Notes: generated by a model not told the origin, from the sequence alone. A DNA stretch of 64,000 bases from Pseudocolwellia sp. AS88 (GCF_030551755.1 NZ_JAUPEC010000002.1:244618-308617), one strand, 5' to 3'; positions 35,278 to 44,891 are shown, counted from the first letter of the stretch. Made by a program: numbers and translations.

Positions 35278-35430
35278 GATAACGATCTTAATTATAGGTG
35301 TGATTAGGCAAAAACAATTATACCCAAGTTATTTTGAAATAGGTAACCTATTGGCTTTTAAGTTATTTAAATCGACTATCCTTTAACGTAGAATATGAGC
35401 ATATTTTAAAGAAATTGGTTTATATATTCG

Positions 35431-36525
35431 ATGAGTTCAAACACAAAGCAATCAGGTAATTCAGATGAAGTAGAGTTAATTATTGGTAACTCAAATTCAA
35501 ACTTTTCAGGTGTTACCTCTACAATGCTACAAGTCTTATCGGAACAGCAAAAGTTAATTAATTTACGTGTTATGGGCAAGCATCACCTAAGTGACGAATC
35601 ATTGAATATAAGCTTTTGGGATGTAGTGAAGATGTGCCGAAAACCATTAAGTGATGGTCGATTCCGTATTTTTCATGCACGTCGTGTAGATGAAATGATC
35701 CAGGCGCTATTATTGAAGTATGTGTTTGGCGCAAAAATCAAAATGATTTTTAGTTCTGCCGCGCAACGCAAGCGTGCAGGTTTTACAAAATGGCTCACCA
35801 ATCGAATGGATGCTGTATTAGCTATGTGTAAAGCTTCTGCAAGTTATTTACATAAAGCACCAGACGCTATCATTTATCATGGTATTAAAACCGATATGTA
35901 TACGCCACCTGAAAACAAAGAAGCAGCCTGGCAATCACTAAAATTATTACCTGCAACAGCACAGCAAGGTAAATACGGTATAGCTATTTTAGGGCGTGTT
36001 AGAAAACAAAAAGGCGTGCATCTTTTTGTAGAGTCTTGCATTAAAGTATTAGAGAAACATCCTGATTACACTGCTGTTGTGGTGGGGGCGTTCAGAAGTG
36101 GTGATGAAGAACTTGTTGAATCGTTGAAAGTAAAAATAGAAGAAGCAGGTTTAAGCCATCGAATTATTTTTGCTGGAGAACAAAACTTTGCCGATATTCC
36201 TAATATCTTCCGTTCATTATCTTTGGTTGTTGCCTTAAGTGATAATGAAGGTTTTGGTTTAACCATATTAGAAGCTATGAGTAGCGGTTCAGCTGTACTT
36301 GCAAGTGAAGCAGGTGCTTGGCCAGAAGTTGTAGAAGAAGGTGAGCAAGGTTATGTTGTGCCTACGAAAAACTTGCCTGCAGTAGTTGAGAAAATGGACT
36401 TGTTATTAAGTGATCCTGAAAAGCTTGTGCAAATGGGAATATCAGGTAGAAAACGAGTACTTGAGCACTATACCGTAGAAAGAGAAGCTAACGAATTAAT
36501 CGCATTTTATCGCACTCTAATGTGA
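35431..36525 (+). CDS. GT4 glycosyltransferase, probable LPS core enzyme
   Basis: A 364-residue GT-B glycosyltransferase of family 4. The C-terminal half has the phosphate-binding ILGRVRKQKGVHLFVES and the retaining-enzyme E-x7-E motif in NEGFGLTILEAMSSG. The N-terminal half has GNSNSNFSGVTSTMLQVL and FHARRVDEMIQAL, typical of proteobacterial LPS-core transferases. It is cytosolic or membrane-peripheral. It is divergent from the lipid A acyltransferase gene, supporting an LPS role. No strong ribosome-binding site precedes ATG 35431. Donor and acceptor are unknown. Confidence 0.87.
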   Translation: MSSNTKQSGNSDEVELIIGNSNSNFSGVTSTMLQVLSEQQKLINLRVMGKHHLSDESLNISFWDVVKMCRKPLSDGRFRIFHARRVDEMIQALLLKYVFGAKIKMIFSSAAQRKRAGFTKWLTNRMDAVLAMCKASASYLHKAPDAIIYHGIKTDMYTPPENKEAAWQSLKLLPATAQQGKYGIAILGRVRKQKGVHLFVESCIKVLEKHPDYTAVVVGAFRSGDEELVESLKVKIEEAGLSHRIIFAGEQNFADIPNIFRSLSLVVALSDNEGFGLTILEAMSSGSAVLASEAGAWPEVVEEGEQGYVVPTKNLPAVVEKMDLLLSDPEKLVQMGISGRKRVLEHYTVEREANELIAFYRTLM

Positions 36526-36592
36526 AGTTATTCTGATATTAAGGTTGACATAAAAGGTAGCTTCTCAGAATAATTAATAGAATGTCAGAACA

Positions 36593-36627
36593 AAAAAAGA
36601 GATATTTTATTCAAATATCTCTTTTTT
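36593..36627 (+). terminator. Rho-independent terminator after GT4 gene
   Basis: A 15-bp AT-rich stem AAAAAAGAGATATTT/AAATATCTCTTTTTT around TATTC, with a T-run built in. Confidence 0.85.
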
Positions 36628-36649
36628 ATAAGTGTTACAGAGTTAATTA

Positions 36650-36868
36650 ACCTCAACTCGGGTTAATGGATTTAATAACTCATTGATTTATTAAAGTATC
36701 TTTATCAAGATTAATAACATAAAAGGCCTTAATTCTCTCTCAATGATGAAATTTATGTGATTATCAAGGCATTTTTATAAACCAATAGCTGGCTATTGGG
36801 CGTAAAAATAACGTAGATAGGCGCTTAAATAGCATTATTGAGTAAAATAGCTTAACCCGAGCTGAGGT
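36650..36868. mobile_element. MITE-like element, copy A
   Basis: A 219-bp non-coding element with imperfect terminal inverted repeats: ACCTCAACTCGGGTTAA at the left and TTAACCCGAGCTGAGGT at the right. It is flanked by the direct repeat TAATTA (36644-36649 and 36869-36874). Inside, CCAATAGC-TG-GCTATTGG forms a perfect hairpin followed by a conserved block (GCGTAAAAATAACGTAGAT and on) shared with copy B. It carries no transposase. Confidence 0.8.
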
Positions 36869-36871
36869 TAA

Positions 36872-38197
36872 TTACACTGAAGGTAATAAACCTTTATTAA
36901 TATCTATTAAATCTTGCTCTGTAATAGTACCAGCAGCTTGTTTTAAAGATAAAATTGCTTGAATGTAACTGTATCTTGTAGATGAAAGGTTACGTTTAGC
37001 GTTATACAAATTACGTGTACTGTTTAACACATCAACAATTGTACGAATACCTACTTCCATACCTGCTTGTGTTGCGCGTAAAGCACTTTCAGCACTAATT
37101 ACAGATTGCTCTAAAGACTTAATCGCAGATACAGCTGTAATAACTGTGTTGTATGCATTACGTGTACTTCTTACAACACTGCGGTGTGTTTGAGCTAAAT
37201 CTTGACTTGCTGAAACATAATTACTTTGTGCTTGGCGAACGGAACTAGAAATTGCTCCACCAGAATATAATGGTACATTTACTTCAATACCAATAGATTG
37301 ATTATTGTAATTAGAATCAAGTCGATTAAGTAATTTATCTTCAGTATCTGTTTTCGTATAAGAGCCCGTTAGGCCGATCGTCGGATAATGACCTGCACGA
37401 GAAATATTTATAGTATCTTTAGCGACATCTAAACTGATTTTTTGAGCAATCAAGTTCAAATTTTTAGCTTCAGCTGTTTTTTGCCACGCATCTGCACTAT
37501 CTGGAGACGGACGATAAGCACTAAAGCGTTGAGTGTTTAATTCATCTAAATTACGCGGGTAAACATTAGTAATTTCACGTAAAGCTTCTTCAGCATTATA
37601 AACGTCGTTTTCTGCACTGATTTCAGCGGTAATTGTATTATCGTATTGTGCTTGAGCTTCATGCACATCAGTGATATCAGTTAAACCAACATTAAAGCGT
37701 TGTTTAGTTTGATCTAATTGACGTTCAACAGCTTTCTTTTCAGCTTTAGCAAATTCAAGATCGTCTTTTGCACTTAATACATCAAAGTAAGCTTTAGTAA
37801 CTCTAATAATTAATTCTTGTTGAGCTACTTGATATGCAATATCACTTTGATGAGCCGTTTTCTTAGCTGTACCTAATTTTAACCATGAAGCATGATTATA
37901 AAGTTCCATTGATAAGCTAGCACCAATGGCTTTAATTCTGTCATCTTCAAAGTCTACATCATCTAATTCACTTTTAGAGTAGGTGTAGCTACCATAAGCA
38001 GACAATTGTGGTAATAACACTGCACGCGCTTGAATAATGTTTTCTTCAGAAGCATTAAATTGTGCTTGAGCTTTTAGTACAACAGGATCGTTCGCTTGTG
38101 CTTGTCGGTAAACATCAACTAAGTTTTCAGCAGATGAGAACTGAGATGTTGCCATAGCGCTCAAGCCAACAATGAAAGATATAAGTTTTTTTTGCAT
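36872..38197 (-). CDS. tolC: TolC outer-membrane efflux channel
   Basis: A 441-residue trimeric outer-membrane/periplasmic tunnel for multidrug efflux and type I secretion. The signal peptide ends SSA-ENLVDVYRQAQ. Two OEP repeats are visible (about 25-210 and 235-420; each with an NVGLTDITDVHEAQAQYDN-type or EVGIRTIVDVLNSTRNLYN-type loop). It is divergent from nudF, as in E. coli. The stop codon TAA lies within the 6-bp direct repeat created by MITE copy A, so the element inserted exactly at the gene's end without changing the protein. Confidence 0.96.
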   Translation of the reverse strand: MQKKLISFIVGLSAMATSQFSSAENLVDVYRQAQANDPVVLKAQAQFNASEENIIQARAVLLPQLSAYGSYTYSKSELDDVDFEDDRIKAIGASLSMELYNHASWLKLGTAKKTAHQSDIAYQVAQQELIIRVTKAYFDVLSAKDDLEFAKAEKKAVERQLDQTKQRFNVGLTDITDVHEAQAQYDNTITAEISAENDVYNAEEALREITNVYPRNLDELNTQRFSAYRPSPDSADAWQKTAEAKNLNLIAQKISLDVAKDTINISRAGHYPTIGLTGSYTKTDTEDKLLNRLDSNYNNQSIGIEVNVPLYSGGAISSSVRQAQSNYVSASQDLAQTHRSVVRSTRNAYNTVITAVSAIKSLEQSVISAESALRATQAGMEVGIRTIVDVLNSTRNLYNAKRNLSSTRYSYIQAILSLKQAAGTITEQDLIDINKGLLPSV

Positions 38198-38575
38198 GGA
38201 TACACAATCCCTTTAGGTATTTTTTCATCTAGGTAGATAATTTTTAGGTACCTAGAGCTAAGCATTCTATTATACTTATTTTCCTCCGTTTGGGTTATTC
38301 GCCAAACGAAAAAAAGTTGTTATAAATCTATTCTAGTGTAACAAAATATTTATGGATAGCGATACAGCCAAAACTGCATAATTATTATAAAATTAGTCAA
38401 CTAAAACCTAACTATTTTCCTTGATATTTTCACTTCTCTCTGTACAGCTTTAAAGGTTTATTTACTTTAAAGTTGCTCACTTCTATCTCTTTTACTTTCA
38501 AACTATTAAAATTACTAAATTGAGTTGATAGGCGTTTGGTTGAATACTTTAAATTTATACAAGGAAAAATAAGTC
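38198..38575. other. tolC - nudF divergent promoter region
   Basis: 378 bases. CTAGGTA/TACCTAG (38229-38255, 13-base spacer) is an inverted repeat 32-58 bases before the tolC start and could be an operator. CGTTTGG/CCAAACG (38286-38307) is a hairpin whose flanking A-run makes it unlikely to be a terminator for either gene. No gene is seen. Confidence 0.4.
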
Positions 38576-39217
38576 ATGAGCATTAAGAAATCATCACCTG
38601 ATATTTTAAGATTCAGTCATAAAGATATGACTGTTGAAAAAGTAGAGCAAAAATTTAAAGGCTTTTTTTCTATTAATGAAGTTCATGTTAATCATCGTTT
38701 ATATGAAGGCGGTACAAGTATTACTTTGAAAAGAGAAATATTTGAAAGAGGCGATGCTGTTGTACTTTTACCTTACGATCCTGTTACTGATAAAGTTGTG
38801 ATTATTGAGCAGTTTAGATTAGGTGCAATGAATGATAAAACACCTTGGCAATTAGAGTTTATTGCTGGCATGTTTGGTGAAAATGAACATCCAATCGATG
38901 TCGCTATTAGAGAAGCCAAAGAAGAAGCAAATTTAGACATTACTAAGGAAGATATTATTGAAGTGAGCCGATTTTTTACTAGTCCCGGAGGTACCAGCGA
39001 ATGTATTTATATGTTTGCAGCAAAAGTTGATATAACTGATGTGGGTGGTGTGCATGGTTTAGAAGAAGAGGGTGAAGATATTCTTGTTCATGTTATCAGT
39101 CGAACAGACGCTATAGATTTGCTCGCACAAGGAAAAATTAGCAATGCCTCAACAGTAATTGGGTTACAATGGTTACAGCTAAATTATGCTCGTTTACAAA
39201 AGTCTTGGTCATCATAG
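38576..39217 (+). CDS. nudF: ADP-ribose pyrophosphatase (Nudix)
   Basis: A 213-residue Nudix hydrolase converting ADP-ribose to AMP and ribose 5-phosphate. The Nudix box is GMFGENEHPIDVAIREAKEE followed by ANLD; the usual Gly of EExGU is Asn here, a minor deviation, while the metal-binding REAKEE is intact. The downstream FFTSPGGTSECIYMF segment is typical of ADP-ribose pyrophosphatases. It is the first gene of nudF-yqiB-cpdA-yqiA, an order shared with E. coli. Confidence 0.95.
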   Translation: MSIKKSSPDILRFSHKDMTVEKVEQKFKGFFSINEVHVNHRLYEGGTSITLKREIFERGDAVVLLPYDPVTDKVVIIEQFRLGAMNDKTPWQLEFIAGMFGENEHPIDVAIREAKEEANLDITKEDIIEVSRFFTSPGGTSECIYMFAAKVDITDVGGVHGLEEEGEDILVHVISRTDAIDLLAQGKISNASTVIGLQWLQLNYARLQKSWSS

Positions 39218-39265
39218 TATTTCTTAGATAAAACAAAATCCATTTTTAAAAGTTCAGGTTGTTTA

Positions 39266-39721
39266 ATGAAAGTACACGCAAAAAAATATAAACCGCAACT
39301 AGCCACATTAATGAATTTATGTGATGTGAACTACATGCTGTTAATAAAATTGCTGGCAGACAAAGAAGAAGTTGGACAAGCACGTAAGTTTTTTATTTCA
39401 GACTTTTTATCTTATGTAGTAAGCGTAAATGAAGTCACTCGCTACACAACTTTAGTTACTATAAGCCAAGATACGATAGAAGTTGGCAAAGAGTTGTCTC
39501 AGTTGTTTCAACCTAAAATGGTGATCCGTTTATATCATGATGCGCGTATGGCTGAAGTTATAACATCTCAGAATATTCGCCAAGTTAAACCTCGATACGA
39601 TTACCCGAACAGTGAAATGCATTTACCTGATGAAAAACAACAGATTAATATGTTTTTAAAAGAATGGTTACAGCTATGTCATGAACTTGGGCAAGTTAAA
39701 GTCGCACTTAATTTAAAATAA
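39266..39721 (+). CDS. yqiB: DUF1249 family protein
   Basis: A 151-residue soluble protein of the YqiB/DUF1249 family: LATLMNLCDVNYMLLIKLL at the start and RLYHDARMAEVI in the middle. Its position between nudF and cpdA matches E. coli yqiB. The function is not established; it has no catalytic motif that I recognise. Confidence 0.9.
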   Translation: MKVHAKKYKPQLATLMNLCDVNYMLLIKLLADKEEVGQARKFFISDFLSYVVSVNEVTRYTTLVTISQDTIEVGKELSQLFQPKMVIRLYHDARMAEVITSQNIRQVKPRYDYPNSEMHLPDEKQQINMFLKEWLQLCHELGQVKVALNLK

Positions 39722-39737
39722 GCATTTAATAATTCGT

Positions 39738-40520
39738 ATGAATAAATCTTTAAAAATAGCGCAAATCAGTGATACACATTTATTTTCTGACGAAAAAGCT
39801 TTGCATTGCGGCGCCAATGTACATCAAAATCTTATTCAAGTACTTAGCCATATTACATCTGTAGAAATGCCTGATGCGATTATTTTTACAGGCGACTTAA
39901 CACAAGATCATACTGATGCTTCTTACCAGCAGTTTGTTGAAATTTTTAAACAGCAAAATATACAAATACCTGTTCATTTTATTGCAGGTAATCATGATGA
40001 ATTCTCACAATTAGATAATCACTTAACAGGTATGCCTTTTAATACTGCAAAAGAGTTAAGTAATGATTTTTGGCAAATACTGTTAATTAATAGCAAAAGT
40101 GAAACACCCGCAGGTTATGTTTCTCAAGCAACTTTAGATGAGTTAACTGATAATATTGATGTAAGTAAAAAGCAATTGGTTATGATGCATCATCATGCCA
40201 TTGATGTCGGGTATTCTATTGATAAACATGGGTTAGAAAATAAAACTATGTTCTGGGATGTTATAACTCAACAGCCAACAATTAAATTGCTAGCATGTGG
40301 TCATGTTCACAACGATTTGGCTATACTTCCTGAAAAGTCAGGATATCCAGTTCCGTTATATGCTTGTCCTGCAACCTCTATTCAATTTGATCAAATCCAA
40401 AATACCTCGGCTTGTAATGGACAGGGCGCTGGTTATAGAATATTTGAATTATTTACTGATCAAACTTTTAGTACACGTACTCATTTTGTTGGTTCAAAAA
40501 CAGCTATAGATTTAACTTAA
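39738..40520 (+). CDS. cpdA: 3',5'-cyclic-AMP phosphodiesterase
   Basis: A 260-residue metallophosphoesterase hydrolysing cAMP to 5'-AMP, lowering CRP activity. All class III phosphodiesterase motifs are visible: ISDTHLF, GDLTQDH, AGNHDE, MMHHHAIDVG and CGHVHND. It follows yqiB by 16 bases and precedes yqiA by 5, so the genes are co-transcribed. Confidence 0.96.
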   Translation: MNKSLKIAQISDTHLFSDEKALHCGANVHQNLIQVLSHITSVEMPDAIIFTGDLTQDHTDASYQQFVEIFKQQNIQIPVHFIAGNHDEFSQLDNHLTGMPFNTAKELSNDFWQILLINSKSETPAGYVSQATLDELTDNIDVSKKQLVMMHHHAIDVGYSIDKHGLENKTMFWDVITQQPTIKLLACGHVHNDLAILPEKSGYPVPLYACPATSIQFDQIQNTSACNGQGAGYRIFELFTDQTFSTRTHFVGSKTAIDLT

Positions 40521-40525
40521 GGGAA

Positions 40526-41110
40526 ATGATGAATAATATACTTTTTATCCATGGTTTTAATTCTTCGCCTTTATCAGAAAAAGCTCAATTAACTAAACGT
40601 TATTTGGAACAACATTTACCTGATGTTAAATTTCATTGTCCTCAAGTAGCGACAACTCCTAAAGCGGCTATTGAACAACTTGAACAATACTTTATAGATA
40701 ACAATTCATCTACAGACACTTGGACATTAATAGGCTCATCTTTAGGTGGATATTTTTCTACATACCTTAGTGAAGTTTATAAAGTAAAAGCTGTGCTCAT
40801 TAATCCTGCTATCAAACCTTACGAATTATTGTCGGGATATTTAGGTGAACAAGTGAATCCGTATACCAAAGAGCGTTATCAAGTAGAAAGTAACTACCTT
40901 AATGACTTGATAGCTTTAGAGCAAAAGTCTGTCTCTAAAGATAACTATATGGTGATGGTTCAAACGGGTGATGAAGTGCTAAATTATCGACAAGCTGTTG
41001 ATAAATTTCAAGGTAGTCAGGTTATAGTTCAGCCTGGTGGCGATCACAGCTTTGTTGATTATAAAAATATGCTACCGCAAATTGTAGAATTTCTTCAGCT
41101 AAAAGAGTAA
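40526..41110 (+). CDS. yqiA: YqiA-like alpha/beta-hydrolase esterase
   Basis: A 194-residue alpha/beta hydrolase. The oxyanion region is FIHGFNSSP, the nucleophile elbow GSSLGGYFS, and the catalytic His lies in PGGDHSFVDY. E. coli YqiA is a short-chain acyl esterase in the same place upstream of parE. Start ATG 40526 is 5 bases after cpdA, with GGGAA before it. Confidence 0.92.
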   Translation: MMNNILFIHGFNSSPLSEKAQLTKRYLEQHLPDVKFHCPQVATTPKAAIEQLEQYFIDNNSSTDTWTLIGSSLGGYFSTYLSEVYKVKAVLINPAIKPYELLSGYLGEQVNPYTKERYQVESNYLNDLIALEQKSVSKDNYMVMVQTGDEVLNYRQAVDKFQGSQVIVQPGGDHSFVDYKNMLPQIVEFLQLKE

Positions 41111-41186
41111 ATTGGCAGTTATTAATGGAATAACTGTACCAAAGTGAAAACAAACAACCTTCTTAATTATTTAATACAACAAATAG

Positions 41187-43085
41187 ATGGCTCAAATGAC
41201 CGAACAATATAATTCTGATTCTATCGAAGTTCTTAGTGGTTTAGATCCAGTAAGACATCGTCCGGGTATGTATACCGATACATCTCGTCCTAATCATTTA
41301 GGGCAAGAGGTTATTGATAACTCAGTGGATGAGGCTTTAGCGGGTCATGCTCAAAATATTACTGTGATTTTAGATAAAGATCAGTCTCTGGAAGTTATTG
41401 ATGACGGTCGAGGCATGCCGATTGATATTCATCCTGAAGAAGGTGTAACAGGTATAGAGCTTATATTCTGTAAGCTACATGCTGGCGGTAAGTTCTCAAA
41501 TAAAAATTACCAATTCTCTGGTGGTTTGCATGGCGTAGGTATTTCAGTTGTAAATGCTTTATCAACACGTGTCGATGTATCGGTAAGACGCGACAGCAAA
41601 GTATATGAAATGGCGTTCGAAAATGGTTTTAAAGTTGAAGAACTTCATGAAACCGGCACAGTAGGCCGACGTAATACAGGAACCCGTGTTAAATTTTGGC
41701 CTGATGCGAACTACTTCGACTCACCTAAATTTTCTGCTCGTCGTTTAATACATTTATTAAAAGCTAAAGCGGTATTATGTCCAGGTTTAACCATTAAGTT
41801 TCATGATAAAAACGAAGACAAGAAATACCAATGGTTTTATGAAGACGGTTTAGTTGATTATTTAAAAGATTCAACCAAAGACTATGAAACTTTACCGAAA
41901 GAACCTTTTGTAGGAACCTTTACTTCTCAACAAGAAGCAGCTGATTGGGCTGTTACTTGGTTACCTGAAGGTGGAGAAGGAGTCGGTGAAAGTTATGTAA
42001 ACCTTATTCCTACGGTGCAAGGCGGTACACACGTAAATGGCCTAAGACAAGGTTTGCTTGAAGCTATGCGTGAGTTTTGTGAATTCAGAAACTTAATACC
42101 ACGTGGCGTTAAATTAGCACCAGACGATGTTTGGGACAAATGTTCGTATATTCTTTCTGTAAAAATGCAAGATCCTCAGTTTGCAGGACAAACAAAAGAG
42201 CGTTTATCATCACGTCAATGTGCTGCATTTATTACAGGCGTAGTTAAAGACTCCTTTAGTTTATGGCTGAACGAACATACAGAAATAGCAGAAGCACTTG
42301 CTGAATTTTGTATTTCAAATGCGCAAAGTCGTTTACGTGCAAGTAAAAAAATCATTCGTAAAAAGGTCACACAAGGACCCGCTTTACCGGGTAAATTAAC
42401 CGATTGTGGCAGCCAAGATATTACGCGAACCGAACTGTTTTTAGTGGAAGGTGACTCTGCTGGCGGTAGTGCAAAACAGGCACGAGACAGAGAGATACAG
42501 GCAATTATGCCACTGCGCGGTAAAATTCTTAATACCTGGGAAGTAGACTCTGGCCAAATATTAGCGTCGCAAGAAGTACATAATATTTCAATCGCGTTAG
42601 GTATAGACCCTGACTCTGACGATTTATCAGAACTGCGTTACGGTAAAGTATGTATCTTAGCCGATGCCGATTCAGATGGACTTCACATCGCAACATTACT
42701 TTGTGCTTTGTTTACTCAGCATTTTCTACCTTTAGTTCAAGCTGGGCATGTGTATGTTGCTATGCCTCCGCTATATAGAATCGATGTAGGTAAAGAAGTG
42801 TTTTATGCATTAGATGAAGCTGAAAAAGATTCTATTCTAGCGCGTATCGAAGCAGAGAAAAAACGTGGTAAGGTGAATGTACAACGCTTTAAAGGTCTGG
42901 GTGAAATGAACCCATTACAATTGCGTGAAACAACCATGGATCCAAATACTCGTCGATTGGTACAACTAACCATTGATGAGTTTGATACTACGATGGAATT
43001 GATGGACATGCTGCTATCTAAAAAGCGCAGTGGCGACCGTAAAGAATGGTTACAAGACAAAGGAAATATGGTTGAACTAATATAG
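41187..43085 (+). CDS. parE: DNA topoisomerase IV subunit B
   Basis: A 632-residue ATPase subunit of topoisomerase IV, which decatenates daughter chromosomes. The GHKL ATPase has EVIDNSVDEALAGHA, DDGRGMPID and GGLHGVGISVVNAL. The TOPRIM domain has EGDSAGGSAKQARD and the metal site DADSDGLH. The C-terminus includes FKGLGEMNPLQLRETTMDP. Full-length. The partner parC lies 16.5 kb downstream at 59537, with accessory genes between. Confidence 0.98.
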   Translation: MAQMTEQYNSDSIEVLSGLDPVRHRPGMYTDTSRPNHLGQEVIDNSVDEALAGHAQNITVILDKDQSLEVIDDGRGMPIDIHPEEGVTGIELIFCKLHAGGKFSNKNYQFSGGLHGVGISVVNALSTRVDVSVRRDSKVYEMAFENGFKVEELHETGTVGRRNTGTRVKFWPDANYFDSPKFSARRLIHLLKAKAVLCPGLTIKFHDKNEDKKYQWFYEDGLVDYLKDSTKDYETLPKEPFVGTFTSQQEAADWAVTWLPEGGEGVGESYVNLIPTVQGGTHVNGLRQGLLEAMREFCEFRNLIPRGVKLAPDDVWDKCSYILSVKMQDPQFAGQTKERLSSRQCAAFITGVVKDSFSLWLNEHTEIAEALAEFCISNAQSRLRASKKIIRKKVTQGPALPGKLTDCGSQDITRTELFLVEGDSAGGSAKQARDREIQAIMPLRGKILNTWEVDSGQILASQEVHNISIALGIDPDSDDLSELRYGKVCILADADSDGLHIATLLCALFTQHFLPLVQAGHVYVAMPPLYRIDVGKEVFYALDEAEKDSILARIEAEKKRGKVNVQRFKGLGEMNPLQLRETTMDPNTRRLVQLTIDEFDTTMELMDMLLSKKRSGDRKEWLQDKGNMVELI

Positions 43086-43123
43086 TTTTTTTGACTATTT
43101 ATTACTACGGTTTTTGAAATATT

Positions 43124-43157
43124 AAAGGCTTCTAATTATAAAGTTAGGAGCCTTTTT
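43124..43157 (+). terminator. Rho-independent terminator after parE
   Basis: AAAGGCTTCTAA pairs with TTAGGAGCCTTT (one wobble) around TTATAAAG, followed by TTTT. Confidence 0.85.
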
Positions 43158-43326
43158 AAATTAATAAATTATAATTACTGCAATCAGTTATAGGTATCGT
43201 AATATCAATATATTAAAAAAATTAGTCTTAATTATTATTATTATAATCTTAATCCCAGTACTGGTAACTATTCTATATAGTGTTTATTTCTTTTGGGCTA
43301 TACCACAAGATAGCAAAAACAGTCCG

Positions 43327-44025
43327 GTGATAGGTGACTTAGGGGGCGTATCAGTCGAGATTCCTAGAGATTATGCCCGTTTTGTTGGATACAACAAAGA
43401 TGTGCATCTGAAGGAGAGCAATACAGACAAAAAATTAAACCCTGCCTACCAATCACAACTTCGTAGTTTAGGCTTCGAAGTGCGCTATCCAGATATGGCT
43501 TCAGTTAAAGTACAAACTAAAGAAGAGAAAGATATTTTTACCACTATGTGGATGCGAGTAGGTGTTAATACGGGAGAAGACTATGGTGTTCACGGTTATT
43601 TGAATAGAAAGAAAGAGCGTTATATCAATCCAACCCTGCCATGTTTCTCAAAGTGCTTTATTTATCACTCTTTGAGTAATGATATATATGGGTTAACAGG
43701 ATATACCCCCACAGGAACAGGAGTTGATATTGAAAAAAGAAGTATTAACTTCGGGCGAGGGACTGACTTGAGAGATCAAAATATCTATTTTGTGCAAAAT
43801 AATACTGATCATGTCACAACTTTTATTACCTGTAGTAATCGATCTCATACGGCAGCACGTTGTACTCAGTACTTTAACCTAAGCCCTCGAATGAAAGCTC
43901 ATATTCGAGTCAATTATCGTAAAGGCTTACTTCCACACTGGCAAAAAATACAACAATCAGTAAGTAATTTATTCTATGATTTTGAGGTTGATAGTAATGA
44001 AGAAACCTCGGACCATTTGAACTAA
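43327..44025 (+). CDS. Uncharacterised membrane-anchored protein
   Basis: I do not recognise this protein. From the first canonical start (GTG 43327) it has 232 residues, but the same frame stays open upstream to a stop at 43164 and encodes a clear TM helix (LVLIIIIIILIPVLVTILY, then SVYFFWAIPQ). The true protein therefore probably begins earlier, at a non-standard codon such as ATC 43204, or has lost its start. The predicted periplasmic part has four cysteines (PCFSKCF, TCSNRSH, RCTQYF) and a basic C-terminal region. It is flanked by the parE terminator and a TetR gene and has no clear partner. Confidence 0.65.
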   Translation: MIGDLGGVSVEIPRDYARFVGYNKDVHLKESNTDKKLNPAYQSQLRSLGFEVRYPDMASVKVQTKEEKDIFTTMWMRVGVNTGEDYGVHGYLNRKKERYINPTLPCFSKCFIYHSLSNDIYGLTGYTPTGTGVDIEKRSINFGRGTDLRDQNIYFVQNNTDHVTTFITCSNRSHTAARCTQYFNLSPRMKAHIRVNYRKGLLPHWQKIQQSVSNLFYDFEVDSNEETSDHLN

Positions 44026-44216
44026 ATGTTCATTATAGAATAATACGGTTTTTTGAAAACCGAAGTGATATCAGCGATTAATTGATATTACATTTTTATA
44101 TCAAATAATCCTATCAGACTTTCCCGCTTACTTAATGCTAAAGCTATTGATTTCAGGCTGGCGTATTATTTCTAATTGATTTAATTCATCGCTTTTCAAA
44201 TATTCTTGTAATTAAA

Positions 44217-44231
44217 TAGACGATCGGTCTA
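44217..44231. promoter_or_regulatory. TetR/AcuR-type operator before the regulator gene
   Basis: TAGACGATCGGTCTA, a near-perfect dyad ending 10 bases before the TetR start. The same motif is found before yhdH at 45153. Confidence 0.8.
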
Positions 44232-44241
44232 TTATGTGAGT

Positions 44242-44877
44242 ATGAACGTACCCATAACAAAACCACGCCGTGGCAGACCGCCAAAAGTATCACGAGAAAA
44301 TCATGATACTAAAGCTGATTTGATCCGTAGCGGCTTAGAACAATTAACAGAAACAGGCTTTGCCTCTTCCGGGGTTGATCAAATCTTGAAAAAGGTTGGG
44401 GTGCCTAAAGGCTCTTTTTACCATTACTTTGCGAGTAAAGAAGCATTTGGTCGGGCTGTTATTGAAAAGTACGCTGATTATTTTGCCAATAAATTAGACG
44501 TATTTTTGTTAGATGAGTCGTACTCACCTTTAACACGCATCAGTAACTTTGTGGAAGATGCCAAAATGGGCATGATCCGCCATCAATTTAAACGAGGATG
44601 CTTAGTGGGTAACCTTGGACAAGAAGTTGAGTTACTACCTGAAAGCTTCAGACCGCAATTGATTGATATATTCTTGAGCTGGCAGCATCGCATAGCAAAC
44701 TGTCTTAAAGCCGCACAATCGTCAGGAGAGATATCAAATACGGCAAATTGTGAACAATTAGCAGAATATTTTTGGATTGGCTGGGAAGGCGCTGTTAGTC
44801 GAGCCAAACTGGTACAAGATACTAAGCCATTAGAAAGTTACTTTAACCATTTTATGACGACTTTACCCACAAACTGA
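44242..44877 (+). CDS. TetR-family repressor, AcuR-like
   Basis: A 211-residue regulator. A basic N-terminal arm (KPRRGRPPK) precedes the HTH (about 25-70; SGVDQILKKVGVPKGSFYHYF). The ligand domain has RGCLVGNLGQEVELLPESFR, a pattern typical of AcuR, the repressor of acrylate/DMSP genes. The gene and yhdH downstream share an operator, so it probably represses itself and yhdH and responds to acrylate or another reactive electrophile. ATG 44242 is taken as start; GTG 44236 would add two residues. MITE copy B lies directly after its stop codon. Confidence 0.85.
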   Translation: MNVPITKPRRGRPPKVSRENHDTKADLIRSGLEQLTETGFASSGVDQILKKVGVPKGSFYHYFASKEAFGRAVIEKYADYFANKLDVFLLDESYSPLTRISNFVEDAKMGMIRHQFKRGCLVGNLGQEVELLPESFRPQLIDIFLSWQHRIANCLKAAQSSGEISNTANCEQLAEYFWIGWEGAVSRAKLVQDTKPLESYFNHFMTTLPTN

Positions 44878-44891
44878 ACTTAGGTTATTTA

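Noticed and set aside
38286..38307. Terminator between tolC and nudF
   Set aside because: The CGTTTGG/CCAAACG hairpin is between divergent genes and is followed by A-run, not T-run, on the plus strand.
44045..44061. Terminator after the unknown membrane protein
   Set aside because: CGGTTTT/AAAACCG pairs perfectly but no T-run follows on either strand.
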